DNA of 64,000 nt from NCBI GenBank assembly GCA_964058845.1, contig CAXKVR010000423.1:1-64000 (forward strand). Reading direction: 5' to 3'. Below are positions 24,251 to 35,800 of this stretch, one piece after another. Both the position numbers and the translations under genes were made by a program. The DNA is from Carex sylvatica. Its lineage: Eukaryota > Streptophyta > Magnoliopsida > Poales > Cyperaceae. Every line of letters starts with the position of its first letter. The stretch's first letter is position 1. The notes beneath the pieces were generated by a model. It had not been told where the DNA came from. It worked only from the letters and a program-made list of their open reading frames with translations, and did no database searches.

Positions 24251-24389
24251 CTAAATAAAAAAATAAAAAAAAACCTGATTTTTTCTTCTTCTTTTCTTCC
24301 CGCAGCACACCTCTCTTCTCTTTTTTTTTTTGTGAGATTTGAGTCCCTCTGCCCTCTAACCCGGCCTCAAATAACCAAAGAATGGCTAA

Positions 24390-24485
24390 CGCGTCCACAG
24401 TAGCCTGCCCACGGGTCATGCCACGCGTCAATGCCCCGCCCCGCGTCGCCCCGGGTCATGCCACGTGTCACGCCCCGCCCCGCCT
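24390..24485. repeat. GC-rich subterminal duplication of the MULE
   Basis: A CG-dense stretch with two copies of 'gggtcatgccacg' (about 24414 and 24453) each followed by 'ccccgccccgc'. It stands out against the AT-rich surroundings and lies just inside the right terminal repeat. Confidence 0.7.
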
Positions 24486-24499
24486 AAAAATAAAAAAAT

Positions 24500-24753
24500 C
24501 TTTCCGGTTATCGGTTAACCGGGTAATTGGTTTGGGTCCGGTAATTGGTCCGGTAAATGGTTAACCGGATAATTGGTTTGAGTCCGGTAAACGGTTAACC
24601 GGTTGTTTGGTTCGGGTCCGGCGAATGGAAACCCGGAAAGAAATGATTTTTCCGGTGCACCGTTAACCGAACTGGATACATTCCGAATTTTTATAAAAAA
24701 TAGGGTAGATTGCGTAATTTATTAATTTTTTGGGACATTTATAAAAATTTCGG
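24500..24753 (-). repeat. Right terminal inverted repeat of the MULE
   Basis: The complement of 24753 downwards matches the left end from 15299. The inner part contains several GGTTAACC cores (24510-24610), mirroring the left side. Confidence 0.95.
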
Positions 24754-24762
24754 TCCAAATAG
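24754..24762. repeat. Right target-site duplication of the MULE (TCCAAATAG)
   Basis: Exact copy of 15290-15298 adjoining the right terminal repeat. Confidence 0.97.
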
Positions 24763-25587
24763 CTAGTTTTTCTATGCAAGCATCTCAAAATAAATCGATA
24801 ATTGAATTTGAAAAAGCAGAAATTTCATAATTATGTTCATCCAATTCGGATCGCAATAGATTTGTTTCCATATTTCAAGAAAACCTATACAAATCAACTA
24901 TTTGCACTTTGTAGTACACCCTGTTACCTCGATTTTAAGCTCAACTCTAGCCTTTTTCGGTTTTCTCATCATAGTTAAATAAAGATTATATAAGAGATTA
25001 TGTCGTATATTATAATTATTTTTTGTTATGTACTGTTACATCTTGATCCCATGTAGGTTAACCTTATTTTGTCATATAAAATATGTATTTTTATCTCAAG
25101 TCTGAATCGGTGTGGAAAGAGCTGTCGTTTGAGGCGGTTGATTTACCTCAGACCAGATGGAGGATTTACATAGGGCAATAATGAAATTATTATTTCCCTG
25201 TACGACCAAATTAAACTTGTTTTATCCCTGAATTACTACTTTTATTTTTCATATCGTTTGTATATACTGTGTGTAATAAGCATAATGAGCTTAAGCTGTA
25301 TAGTAGAGCCAAGAAGTTTTCATATTTATATTGAGCACAATAGATGAAAGATACCTTTTCACTATTTCGAATTGCTTTGTTTAAATATGACACCTCAAAC
25401 AACAAACTGGATTACTCTGCCTCACAAAGCTGGTATATATTCTCTTAGTAAAATGTATTTAGTCACCTTGGCTATATATATTCTTGGAATTTTGTGTATT
25501 CTGAATCAATGTGACTCCTGCTATTGAACAGGGATTTCGAAGGTTTCCACATTTACTTGAGAATTTATTGTCAAATTATATGGTGGC
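24763..25587. other. Intergenic sequence
   Basis: No gene recognised. The first ~35 bp (ttttctatgcaagcatctca) resemble the sequence just left of the MULE (tttttatgtgcacgcatctc), so the pre-insertion site may have been a short degenerate tandem repeat. Confidence 0.5.
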
Positions 25588-25806
25588 GTAATGTTGCTAC
25601 AGTAAAGAATGAAGGAGAAGGAGAAGGAGAAGTAAAGATGAGGGAGGAGGAAGGAGGGTACATTTGTCAATTTTAATTTCAAAATAATTAAATAATATAT
25701 TAAATAAAAGAGGATAAGAGAAAGGATTGTAAGTTTTTACGTGGATATTGGATATTATAGTGTTTTCATGGAGAAATTGACTATTTTGAAAATTTGTATG
25801 GGTACA
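25588..25806 (+). mobile_element. Short MITE, copy B
   Basis: Same family as 14811-14986 but inverted relative to it. It contains 'gttgctacagtaaa' at the left and 'aaatttgtatgggta' at the right, with an expanded (GAAGGA)n stretch at 25607-25633 that copy A lacks. Confidence 0.65.
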
Positions 25807-25860
25807 CCAGAAAATTTTCCTATTATATATTGCCACTGTGTTTCAACTTGCTCCAGCAGG

Positions 25861-26221
25861 TAGGGATGAAAATGGAGCGGACAGTGCTAAAAGCATATCA
25901 TATCTTTTTTTAAAAATTTAGATATGGATACGGATCCATATTAGATGAATACGGATTGAATCGGATCGGATATCTATTAAAAAAATATTAAAATAATATT
26001 AAAAACACTAAATTTCATAATGTTTATCTAATTATAATGGTGAATAACATAATATTTCATAATAAATATTAAACTATATGATAAATATCTACTATTCGGA
26101 TACGGATAACTAAAACTAAAATCATATATTATCCATATTCAGACGGATATTCAGATATCGGATATTCACATTTAATTTTTCAAATATAGATAAAATATTA
26201 TCCATACCGTTTTCACATCTA
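25861..26221. mobile_element. Non-autonomous hAT-like element, 361 bp
   Basis: The ends tagggatgaaaatggagcgg and the complement of 'ccataccgttttcacatcta' form a ~20-bp inverted repeat with mismatches. Flanking octamers ccagcagg and ccaacacg agree at 6 of 8 positions, consistent with an old 8-bp hAT duplication. The interior is rich in 'cggatatc/ggatacgga' repeats. Confidence 0.6.
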
Positions 26222-26759
26222 CCAACACGTCTTGTTCACCATGTATTTGTTCTCTAAATATTCTTGAACACCTTTCTTAGCAAATAATGAATTGCGTGAT
26301 TAGCAATGTCGCTTTTTTTTTTGCTGTATAACTGTTGTGCAAAATTGTTGAGATAGCATCTTACTCTGAAATGTTGAGATGTGCATGGCAACCTTATTTG
26401 CATCTTTTGTGCAACCTTGTTGTACATTATCTTGAATACAGCGGGGAATCTAGGTTCATTGTTATGGCTAAGCTGTTCTTGTGATTTTCAATTTTAATTA
26501 TATATATTGAAATTTTATTTATTTATTTTTTAAAATTTTTATATAGTCTTACATCTCTCATAAAATATCAAATATGTCTATAGTCTAGTGGTTGAAACTT
26601 TATTTTGCACTTGATATGACTTGAGTTTAAATCTCACCCACTATGTACATTGTGTATTTTAAATTTCATCCCTCCTATCAATATTTTCTAGTTTCGTCCC
26701 TGCCTAAATGCTGAGCGTTTATTAAATAGATTATGCTTCGGCTTCGGATTATTTTTTCA
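26222..26759. other. Intergenic sequence, no gene seen
   Basis: AT-rich; no recognised gene, element terminus or RNA gene. Confidence 0.5.
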
Positions 26760-27479
26760 TATAATACATCTATTTACCAAAGACCAACCCCTTCTGACAA
26801 GATTGTCTGTGAAATTTTTTTTATTAAGATTCAATAACCAACAAAAGACCTTCATCCTTGGAGGCACCATGAGTTTTCAAATCTTGTACTTTTTTTTTTT
26901 TTTTTTGGAGAATTCTTCATGTTACAATATCCATATTTAACCAAGAATTCTCCTATAGAAGACCACATCCATTACGCATCATTTTGTTTAAGTGTAGTGC
27001 TAGACAAATTATTTCAAAAAAGATCTGGTATTGTTCCAACTTCCTTTGTAGATGCAATTGTTATGTAGGGATGATATGCAAATGAAAATAAATCTTGATA
27101 CGTGTATCGTAAAATTCCTAGTCCCCAGTTCTTAAATCAAAACCTAATGATTTCTCCATTATCAATCACTCTAAATGTCACAGAAGTATTGAATATGCTT
27201 TAAAGTTGATTTGAAGAAACCTGAAGTTGGGCATCAAACCTGCATTACTTAAACTATGCTTCAATTTTTCAAATTGAGTCGTTGAGAATCTACATGTACC
27301 CCATGCTATAGAAAGCGTCTTCTAATTTTATCAATTTTTTTGTATGACCCAAATAGACAACTTAGAGACCGACATATAATAGACTGGCAAAAAGAATAAC
27401 ACCAGGTCGAGAAGAACGATTCTCTGCAATATCCTTATAACCGCTTGCTACTTTTTTGGCAATAATGACAAGTAAGCTT
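26760..27479 (-). pseudogene. LINE remnant B, 3' portion
   Basis: On the minus strand near 27340-27280 the translation includes KKIDKIRRRFLWHG and, shortly after, LNLKNW. This is the region downstream of the reverse transcriptase in plant L1-type LINEs (usual form IRRNFLW.G......LVNW). The sequence continues directly from 32140 once the CACTA element 27480-32139 and one CTT copy are removed. Many stops and frameshifts. The 3' edge is approximate. Confidence 0.65.
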
Positions 27480-27499
27480 CACTAGTGAAAAAACAGGAA

Positions 27500-27712
27500 T
27501 CAGGATCGGCCTATCTGAATCAGTTATATGAAACAACCGATACTAATATCTATCTGGATCGGTTTTTTGAACAAAACCGATCCTAATGGTCTATCAGGAT
27601 CGGTTGTTTATAAACAACTGATCCTGATAGTATCAGGATCGGTTCTTTATAAACAACTGATCCAGATACCTATCTGGATCGGTTCTGGAGGTAGGAACCG
27701 ATCCAGATAGTG
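27500..27712. repeat. Left subterminal array of the second CACTA element
   Basis: About ten copies of the 13-mer 'atctggatcggtt' or its complement 'aaccgatccagat' (with 'caggatcggt' variants) in alternating orientation, so neighbouring copies form small hairpins. Another inverted pair lies at 28100-28145. Confidence 0.9.
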
Positions 27713-28398
27713 TTTTTCTTATATTTGTGTGTGTTATATTTTGCATAAATAAATTACATCTTAAAAATTCCAGAAATTTTTTTATAAATAAATTATTATA
27801 ATGAGAAATGTTAAACAACATTGCTCCCAAAAAATTATTTCTAAAAAAATACTTTTCTTCATAAATTATCTAGTTATTAAATGTAAGCTACAAATATTTG
27901 TTACATCAAATAAGATTTCAATTAAGAAGCATGAAATTTATTTAGTTTTGATATTTTCAAACAGCTAAAAATAATGAAATTATTTATTAGAATTTACGAT
28001 TAAAATAATTTAGAAAAATATGACACATACACATTCTGACTTTCATTTTTTTAAAAAGTATACCCACACAAAAATATAACACACACAAATATAAGGAAAA
28101 CACTATCTGGATCGGTTCCTACCTCCAGAACCGATCCAGATAGTGTTTTCCTTATATTTGTGTGTGTTATATTTTGCATAAATAAATTACTTCTTAAAAA
28201 TTCCAGAAATTTTTTTATAAATAAATTATTATAATGAGAAATGTTAAACAACATTGCTCCCTAAAAATTATTTCTAAAAAAATGCTTTTCTTCATAAATT
28301 ATCTAGTTAAATGTAAGCTACAAATATTTGTTACATCAAATAAGATTTCAAGAAGAATGAAATTTATTTAGTTTTGATATTTTCAAACCACTAAAAAT
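27698..28398. repeat. Direct duplication of ~270 bp (27698-27972 and 28130-28398)
   Basis: The block beginning 'gatccagatagtgttttt' and running through 'gttttgatattttcaaac' is repeated in direct orientation with small indels (for example 'tagttattaaatg' against 'tagttaaatg'). It includes one subterminal CACTA motif at its left edge, so the duplication arose within the element. Confidence 0.9.
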
Positions 28399-28519
28399 AA
28401 AAATCAAATAAGTTTTAAAAAGTAATTTATATATCAAAATATGATAACTTAATTTACAAAAAAATATTTAAAAAATAATTTATATATCAAAATATGATAA
28501 CTTATTCATATAATATCAT

Positions 28520-28935
28520 GAGTATGGCTACCATTCATTGCAATGCATAGGGACCTTTGTGCATTGGACTATAAATCACGGATTCAAAGTCCAAATTACC
28601 GATCCAAACCGTTTATCTTGTTCTCCATATTAATATGTGCTTGGAGACCAAATTTTATATTTTTTGGAATTTGTTTACTATTTATTAAGTCACTTTGAAA
28701 ATCACTGATCCAACGGTGCCTTTTGATTTTACTGTAACCGTTGGATCAGCGATTTTCAATGTGGCTTAATAAATAGTAAAAAAATTCGAAAAAATGTAAA
28801 ATTTGGTCTCCAAGCATATATTAATATGGAGAACAAGATGAACGGTTTCGATCGGTCATTTGGACTTTGAATATGGTGATTTATAGTCCAATGCATAGAG
28901 GTGCCTATGCATTGCAATGTATGATAGACTTACTC
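28520..28935. mobile_element. Foldback MITE, 416 bp, 9-bp target duplication (Mutator-type)
   Basis: Flanked by the exact 9-mer TAATATCAT at 28511-28519 and 28936-28944. The ends, gagtatggctaccattcatt and the complement gagtaagtctatcatacatt, pair, and the pairing continues for about 190 bp per arm ('ccatattaatatgtgcttgg', 'gttggatcagcgattttca'). The unpaired centre is short (about 28706-28735). Nested inside the 27480-32139 CACTA element. A single-arm relative lies at 42893-42976. Confidence 0.9.
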
Positions 28936-30280
28936 TAATATCATAACATATAAATTATATAAGTTATTTGTAAATTATTTATAAAATTATTTTAAAAAAT
29001 AACATTCTAAATATTTAAAAATTATTTAAAAAATAAAAATAAAAATAAAATAAAGCCCAAAACAGTCTTCATCTTTTGTGAAGCAACAACATAAGAAAAA
29101 TATGAAAACATAAAAAAATGCATAAAACTAAGTACTATATATCTAATAAGATTCCATCCTCCTCCTCTTCTCCAGACATTGGAGATGGAGGGTTGCCAGC
29201 TCCAAAACATAGCAACCTCCTTGAATCGGTCGAACTTATTTTATTTTATTTTTTTTAAATATGTATAAAATATTGGTACGATAGGCATCAATTCATTAGC
29301 CACCTCCTTGAAGTACCTATTTTACTACTTGATTTTCTAAATTATGAAATTAAATGGATAATGCTAGCCATGTATATCGTTTAGATTATTGAGCATATTT
29401 ATTGATATAACGAGAGAATCCGTTCAATAGTTGACTACAATTTTTTTTTTACAAGTGTCTCCACTGCCATATAATAAGATTTTAGAGTAAGTCAATGGTA
29501 CTATCAATATTAATACCTATCAATTGATACTCCAAATTTAATTTTAAATTTTATTATGTGAATATAAATATTAGAGCATCTTCATCCCAGCAATAAAATA
29601 AGAAATTATAAACAACTGTAAAGTACTAATTAAAAATTAAGTTAAACTTAATTTGTAAACTCTTATATGGTTCCACATCAACGATCTCTCTCTTCTTCTT
29701 TTTCTTTGGCAGCCAATAGGAATAGTTGTTTTTGCCAGTCTATCAATTAGAAAACATTTACTTTAAAAGAATTTTTGTTTTTTTTACTAATTATCATACA
29801 TCCCAACAATTAAAATAAAATCTGACACATTAAATTAAAAATTAAAAAGAAAACTCTGTTATGGATGCTATTAGAGAAGTAGCTAGTGGTCCATAACATG
29901 TAATAATGTTATATATAAAGAAACTGATAAAAGAGGAGAGAGCACTTTGACAATTAAAAAAAAATGTACTTTATATTTTAAATCGAACATAACAAGTATT
30001 ATTTATATTATCAACATATGATGATATTAACTGAAATTTAACGGTTTGAAATAAATAATCATCGATGCATCATAAATAAAATATTTAAATTATATGAAAC
30101 TTAATTGTTAGATTATTAATGTGTCCAAAAGAGTATTATTTCTAAATTTATTTTTGAATTTTAAAATTCTTTATCAAATTGTCAAATTACCCTTCTTAGT
30201 GATAAAGTATCTTATACATTTTATCTCGCATGAGAAGGGAGGAGGAGGTGGTGGATCAGCTCGACCTTCATTTTGAAAAG

Positions 30281-30523
30281 GAAAAAAAAAAAAAAAAAAC
30301 TATCTGGATCGGTTGTATCATAAATAACTGATCCAGATAGTTTTTTTTTTTTTTTTTTTAAAGTTGGTTCTGAAGGAAAAAAAAAAAAAAAAAACTATCT
30401 GGATCGGTTATTTATGATACAACCGATCCAGATTTTTTTTTTTTTTTAAAGTTGGTTCTGAAGGAAAAAAAAAAAAAAAAAAAAAAAAAAACTATCTGGA
30501 TCGGTTATTTATGATACAACCGA

Positions 30524-30569
<46 letters not shown>

Positions 30570-30720
30570 TTGGTTCTGAAGGAAAAAAAAAAAAAAAAAA
30601 AAAAACTATCTGGATCGGTTATTTATGATACAACCGATCCAGATATTATTAATTTTTTTTTTTTTTTTTTTTTAAAGTTGGTTCTGAAGGGAAAAAAAAA
30701 AACTATCTAGATCGGTTCCA
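30281..30720. repeat. Tandem poly(A)-palindrome-poly(T) units of a CACTA element
   Basis: Four units spaced about 90-113 bp apart, each made of a poly(A) run, 'ctatctggatcggtt', a short AT spacer 'atttatgatac', 'aaccgatccagat', a poly(T) run and the spacer 'aagttggttctgaagg'. Each unit is self-complementary from poly(A) to poly(T). Homopolymer lengths vary between units. Confidence 0.9.
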
Positions 30721-30830
30721 TAATAGGAAACCGATCCAGATACTATCTGGATCGGTTTTTTATAAACAACCGATCCTGATAGTTGAACTATCATGATCGG
30801 TTGTTATAAACAACCGATCCTGATAACTCA

Positions 30831-31200
30831 CTAGGGTTCTTATTTTCATTCCGCGCCTCTCATTTTCAACTTAGCGAAAATTAAACCTGTCTCTCAACTC
30901 CTCCGTCTCTCTCTCTGTCTCATTCCCTCCCTCTTCTAGGGTTCTTATTTTTATTTTGCATCTCTCATTTTCAACTTTGCAAAAATCAAATCCACCTCTT
31001 AACTCGTTCGTCTCTCTCTCTCTATCTCCGGCGTCTCTCAACTTAGCAATCTTTGTCTCTCTCTGTCTCGATCTAGTCAAAAAAAGGCGAAGAAGACGAA
31101 AACTGATAAGGATGTGCCATCCATTTCTTCCAAGTTCATGGAATGAGATAAAGGATGATGTCCCGCCTTATGCCCTTAAATTATACTTAAGGTACATACT
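30831..31200 (+). other. CT-rich leader-like stretch with internal duplication and a short open frame
   Basis: The phrase 'tagggttcttattttcattc' begins two ~95-bp direct copies (about 30832 and 30937) containing 'tctcattttcaac' and (TC)n tracts, resembling a 5' UTR. A frame starting with an ATG at 31111 encodes MCHPFLPSSWNEIKDDVPPY and reaches a donor-like 'ttaag|gtacat' at about 31191. This may be a relic of an element gene or a captured first exon. Product unknown. Confidence 0.35.
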
Positions 31201-31704
31201 ATTTATTTCCTCAAATCTCTTATGCACATTTGAGCATATTTTGTATTTTTAATTTACACTAAATTGCAGTATTAAAGTTTATGGTTTCAATTTTTTTTTT
31301 TTTCATTTGAGCAAGGTCTTTTGAGATTATTCAATCGGCGGTGAAGAGGTACACTTTGAGGTATGCTAGCTAGGTTTTTCTTGTCTTTCAATTTAAATAA
31401 TACATGCATCGAAGATGCACAAGCAAGCAATTAATGATATAAATATTTGTTTATATTTTGAAGCTTGCACTGGAGGAGACGATAAAAGAGGGAGTGCCAT
31501 ACATGTGGCTAAATTTTATTTTGCTATTGCACCAAATTTCTTCAACTATTGTACTTTTTTTTGTGTTTCATGAATTTTATTTTGTATTCTTAATTGATTT
31601 TGAGCTCCAATAAATCAATGGTAAATAAAAAAAAAAAAATTATGTTGGTCAGCAAATATATATGGAAGCTAGCCAAATAAAAAAAATATTTTTTTTTGAT
31701 CCAA

Positions 31705-31775
31705 TATAACATCAGGATCGGTTGTTTTGAAACAACCGATCCAGATAGTTTTTTTTTTTCCCCCTTCAGAACCAA

Positions 31776-31814
<39 letters not shown>

Positions 31815-31851
31815 ATCTGGATCGGTTATTTATGATACAACCGATCCAGAT

Positions 31852-31888
<37 letters not shown>

Positions 31889-32130
31889 TTGGTTCTGAAG
31901 GGAAAAAAAAAAAAACTATCTGGATCGGTTCTATAATAGTGAACCGATCCAGATAACTGAGTATCTGGATCGGTTCACTATTATAGAACTGATTCAGATA
32001 CTCAGTTATCTGGATCGGTTTCTATATAAAGAACCGATCCAGATTATGGTAGTATCTGTATCGCCTTCATCAGGATCGGTTGTATTCCGATACTAATATG
32101 CGTATATAACCGATCCTGATTCCATATTTT
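31705..32130. repeat. Right subterminal array of the second CACTA element
   Basis: Repeated 'atctggatcggtt' and its complement in alternating orientation up to the right end, including one more poly(A)-palindrome-poly(T) unit at about 31780-31895 with its neighbour spacer inverted ('ccttcagaaccaactt'). Confidence 0.9.
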
Positions 32131-32139
32131 CCACTAGTG

Positions 32140-32399
32140 CTTCTTTTGTCAAACATCTTATAGATAAAGACAGACCCAAATAGGTCATAGGGAAAAAACC
32201 AAGGCGTCAACCCATCATTTGCGCTAATTGTACTCCTTGTTGGCCATTGTATATATATTGTTAACACCAATTCTGATTTGTGTAAATTAACGACCATCCC
32301 TGATATTGATTCGAAGACTGCAAAAGCGATTTTGAGCATTTGGAGTTGTTATCTCTGGGTTGACAAAAAATAGAGCATCATCTGTATATAACAAATATG
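32140..32399 (-). pseudogene. LINE remnant B, reverse transcriptase YxDD region
   Basis: Minus-strand translation reads LLYTDDALFFVNPE near 32399-32350, the catalytic YADD region of a non-LTR reverse transcriptase (here YTDD). In the next frame it continues ESISGMVVNLHKSEL, the following conserved block. A frameshift separates the two. The fragment is bounded by the CACTA element on one side and the copia element on the other. Confidence 0.85.
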
Positions 32400-32404
32400 C
32401 TTTC

Positions 32405-32850
32405 TGTTGAAATATTAAACTTAATTATGTAATAAAGTAAAGTTAATAGAATAAGTAGTGGAACTCCTTTGTTTCAGCAGTTGCAGAATTATTGGGCTGA
32501 TTGATGAGGGGATATGAAAGATCAAACGATGTTTGTTTTGGCTGTATGACCTATGGATGGAAAGCTCTAGAAGTCTAGTTTCTGATGGTTCAAATTTCAA
32601 AACGTTTGGAGTTCCCTACAGAGAGTTATGGCTGTTTTAGTGGACAGGGGTCAGCTGAAACAGCTGCTGTTTAGTATTCTATTTTTAATACGAATTCTCT
32701 AGATACTTCTGTTGTCTTAGCCTATAAATAGAGTTGTAATCTGTTGTTTGAGATATAAGAAAGATACAAGAGTTTATATAAGAAAGATAGCTTGTTTTAT
32801 CTATCTCTTTCCTGATCTCAAATTGTGATATCCACCATTCTCTTTTATCA
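32405..32850 (+). repeat. 5' LTR of the copia element
   Basis: Begins TGTTGAAATATTAAAC and ends TTTTATCA. A TATA-like 'cctataaatagag' lies about two thirds in (near 32722), so transcription probably starts in the last ~100 bp. Confidence 0.97.
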
Positions 32851-32853
32851 AAG

Positions 32854-32865
32854 TGGTATCAGAGC
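32854..32865 (+). other. Primer-binding site of the copia element
   Basis: TGGTATCAGAGC, three bases after the 5' LTR, complementary to the 3' end of initiator methionine tRNA as in most plant copia elements. Confidence 0.95.
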
Positions 32866-32884
32866 CCACAGGTCCCAGGTTCAA

Positions 32885-35800
32885 ATGGCAACAAAAAATT
32901 CTAATATTTCCTTCCAATATCCAGTTCTAACCAAAACCAATTATGATAAATGGTCGCTGCGAATGAAGGCTATCATTGGTGCTTATGGCTTTTGGGACAT
33001 TGTCGAGAATGGCTATGAAGATCCCGAAGATGAGATGGAGCTTACAGTAGCTCAGTTAGGTGCCTTGCAAAAGAAGAGAAAAGAAGATCAAGCCACTCTA
33101 AGTATTATCCATCAAGGACTGGATGATGATATGTTCGAGAAGGTTGCCAATGAGACGCGAGCAAAGGATGCATGGGAGATTCTTCGCAACTCGGTGGTTG
33201 GAGCTGAAAAAGTGAAGAAGGTGCGGCTACAAACTCTAAGGGCTGAGTTTGAGTCGATTGTGATGAAGGAGAATGAGTCCATAGGTGACTACTTCACTCG
33301 AATATTGGCAGTGGTCAATCAAATGAAGAGGCTTGGTGAAAAGATTGAAGATGTGAGAGTAGTAGAGAAAATTTTGCGATCTCTCAATGCAAAATTCAAT
33401 CATGTGGTGGTGGCAATTGAAGAGTCCAAGGATATCGACTCCATGACGGTTGATGAGTTGAATGGGTCTTTAGTGGCTCATGAGGAGAGAATGAAGAGAC
33501 ACCAACAAGAGCCGGTGGATCAAGCATTGCAAGCAAAGTTTTCCTTAAATCAAAAAGGGAATGACAAAGGAGGCCGAAGTCGAGGACGAGGCCGAAGTCG
33601 AGGTCGAGGCCGAGGGCGTGGCCAAGGTCGAGGAGAAAGTCATAGACAAGCTGAAAATGAAGAAAGAAGTGCCAACAACCCTACACATAGTAGAGGACGC
33701 GGTCGTGGAAGAGGCGGCCGAACGAATCGGTACAATATTGATTGTTACAATTGTGGCAAATATGGTCATTACGCAAGTGAATGCTATTCCGGAAAAAAGG
33801 TGGAGGAGAATGCTAATTTTGTAGCTAAGGAGGAAACCGATAACAATGATGTAGTGTTATTGGCTAACAAGGAGAACGGTCCCGAGAAGGAGAATGTGTG
33901 GTATCTTGATACGGGTGCAAGCAACCACATGTGCGGGTACAAGTATATGTTCACCGAATTGAAGGAGATAGCAGATGGCCATGTTTCTTTTGGTGATGCC
34001 TCCAAAGTGCGTGTAGAAGGTGAAGGTAATATTTTGATAAAGTTGAAAGATGGAACTCAAAAGTTTATTTCAAGTGTTTATTATGTTCCGGAAATGAAGA
34101 GCAATATTTTGAGTTTGGAACAATTGTTGGAACGTGGTTACACGATTTTTATGAAAGACTGATCTCTTTATTTGCGTGAAAAAAATAATCAGTTAATTGC
34201 CCAAGTTGAAATGGCCACTAATAGAATGTTTAAGTTGAATTTGGTGAATATTGAAGCAACATGTTTAAAGACTTGCGTAGCAGAAAAAGATTGGTTATGG
34301 CATTTAAGGTTTGGACACATGAATTTTGGAGGGCTAAAAGAAATGGCTAGTAAGAAAATGGTGTATGGATTGCCATCGATTGATTCTCTCGACAAGTTTT
34401 GTGAAGGGTGTGTGATTGGAAAACACCCAAGGAGTAGCTTTCCAAAAGTAGCAGAATATCGAGCAAAGAAGCCCCTCGAATTGGTGCATACCGATATTTG
34501 TGGTCCAATCAAGCCGAGCTCAATTGGTGAAAACCGGTATTTCATAACTTTTATTGATAATTTTTCTCGCAAAACTTGGGTTTATTTCTTGAAAGAAAAA
34601 TCAGAAGCTTTTGGAATTTTTAAGAAGTTTAAAGTTTTTGTTGAGAAACAAAGTGGCTTTTATATCAAGGTTTTGAGATCGGATCGAGGCGGTGAATTTA
34701 CTTCAACCGCATTTAACTCCTTTTGTGAAGAACATGGTATTCGGCGTCACTTGACAGCACCATACTCACCCCAACAAAATGGAGTCGCCGAGCGTAAGAA
34801 TCGGACTATTCTCGACATGGTTCGAAGTATGCTCAAGAGTAAGAACATGCCAAAGGAGTTTTGGGCGGAAGCGGTGGATTGTGCCGTTTATTTATTAAAT
34901 CGGTGCAAGAAATCTAGCTTAGAGAATGTAACACCGCAAGAGGCTTGGAGTGGTTTGAAACCGACAGTGTCACATTTGAAAGTATTTGGTAGCGTAGCAT
35001 ATGTGCACATACCGGACCAAAGGCGTGTAAAGTTGGATGACAAAAGTTTGAAGTTGATATTTGTTGGGTATGATGAGAGGTCTAAAGCTTACAAATTTTT
35101 TGATCCCACTAACAAAAGGATACATATTAGTCGTGATGTACAGGTGAATGAAGGAGCAATGTGGGACTGGAGTGCAATGAAGGAGACTTTTCATGAGAAG
35201 GCACCCGAGATGCACTCACCGGTGAACATTCCATCCAACAACCATGAGGAGATGCCACCAACTACACATGATGCATCTTCATCGGATGACGAGGCAAGAC
35301 CCCTCAAAACAAGGAGCATTCGTGACTTGTACGAGGAGACAAGCGAGTTGCATTTGGTGTGTCTCTTGGCTCAAGGCGACAACATTCCATTTGAAGAAGC
35401 GGTGGTAGATAACAAGTGGCGAGCCGCTATGGATGATGAGATGCATGCAATTGTGAAAAATGACACATGGGAGCTCACCTCTCTTCCTGAAGGTCACAAG
35501 GCGATTGGTGTTAAGTGGGTTTACAAGAAGAAGGTGAACCCCCAAGGCGAAGTTGTGAAACATAAAGCGAGATTGGTGGCAAAAGGCTACAAGCAACAAG
35601 CCGGTATCGATTATGAGGAGGTATTTGCACCGGTAGCAAGAATGGAGACTATTCGACTTTTGATTTCTCTTGCGGCTCAATCAAAGTGGTGTATCCATCA
35701 AATGGATGTCAAGTCGGCCTTTTTGAATGGTGTTTTAGAGGAAGAAGTATACATTGAGCAACCCCCCGGATATTTGAAAGAAGGCTGTGAAGGTAAAGTT

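Larger units (their letters stand above)
15299..24753 (+). mobile_element. Mutator-like element (MULE) with transposase and plant mobile domain gene, 9,455 bp
   Basis: The two ends are long inverted repeats: left 15299 onward and right ending at 24753 (complement starting ccgaaatttttataaatg) match almost base for base for about 170 bp and more loosely to about 230 bp. A perfect 9-bp duplication flanks them. Inside are a MURA-type transposase on + (16509-19108, broken), a Ser-rich downstream frame (to 19480), a small Lys-rich ORF (19651-19959), and a ten-exon plant-mobile-domain gene on - (20238-23282). Well-preserved ends argue for a fairly recent insertion, but lesions in both large genes mean this copy is probably not autonomous today. 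Confidence 0.96.
27480..32139. mobile_element. Non-autonomous CACTA element, 4,660 bp, inserted in a LINE
   Basis: The left end CACTAGTGAAAAAACAGG and the complement of the right end CACTAGTGGAAAATATGG are near-identical, followed on both sides by 'aatcaggatcgg'. Flanks are CTT (27477-27479) and CTT (32140-32142), the 3-bp duplication of CACTA. Dense subterminal arrays of 'atctggatcggtt' and 'aaccgatccagat' lie inside both ends. No transposase is visible; the interior is AT-rich and contains a MITE, a 270-bp direct duplication, and a CT-rich leader-like stretch. Confidence 0.92.

Noticed and set aside
27698..28398. The duplicated block as an LTR pair
   Set aside because: Neither copy has TG...CA ends, primer site or target duplication; both contain a CACTA subterminal motif, so it is an internal duplication.
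31696..31936. Poly-Lys and poly-Phe open frames
   Set aside because: Artefacts of A and T homopolymers in the CACTA hairpin modules.
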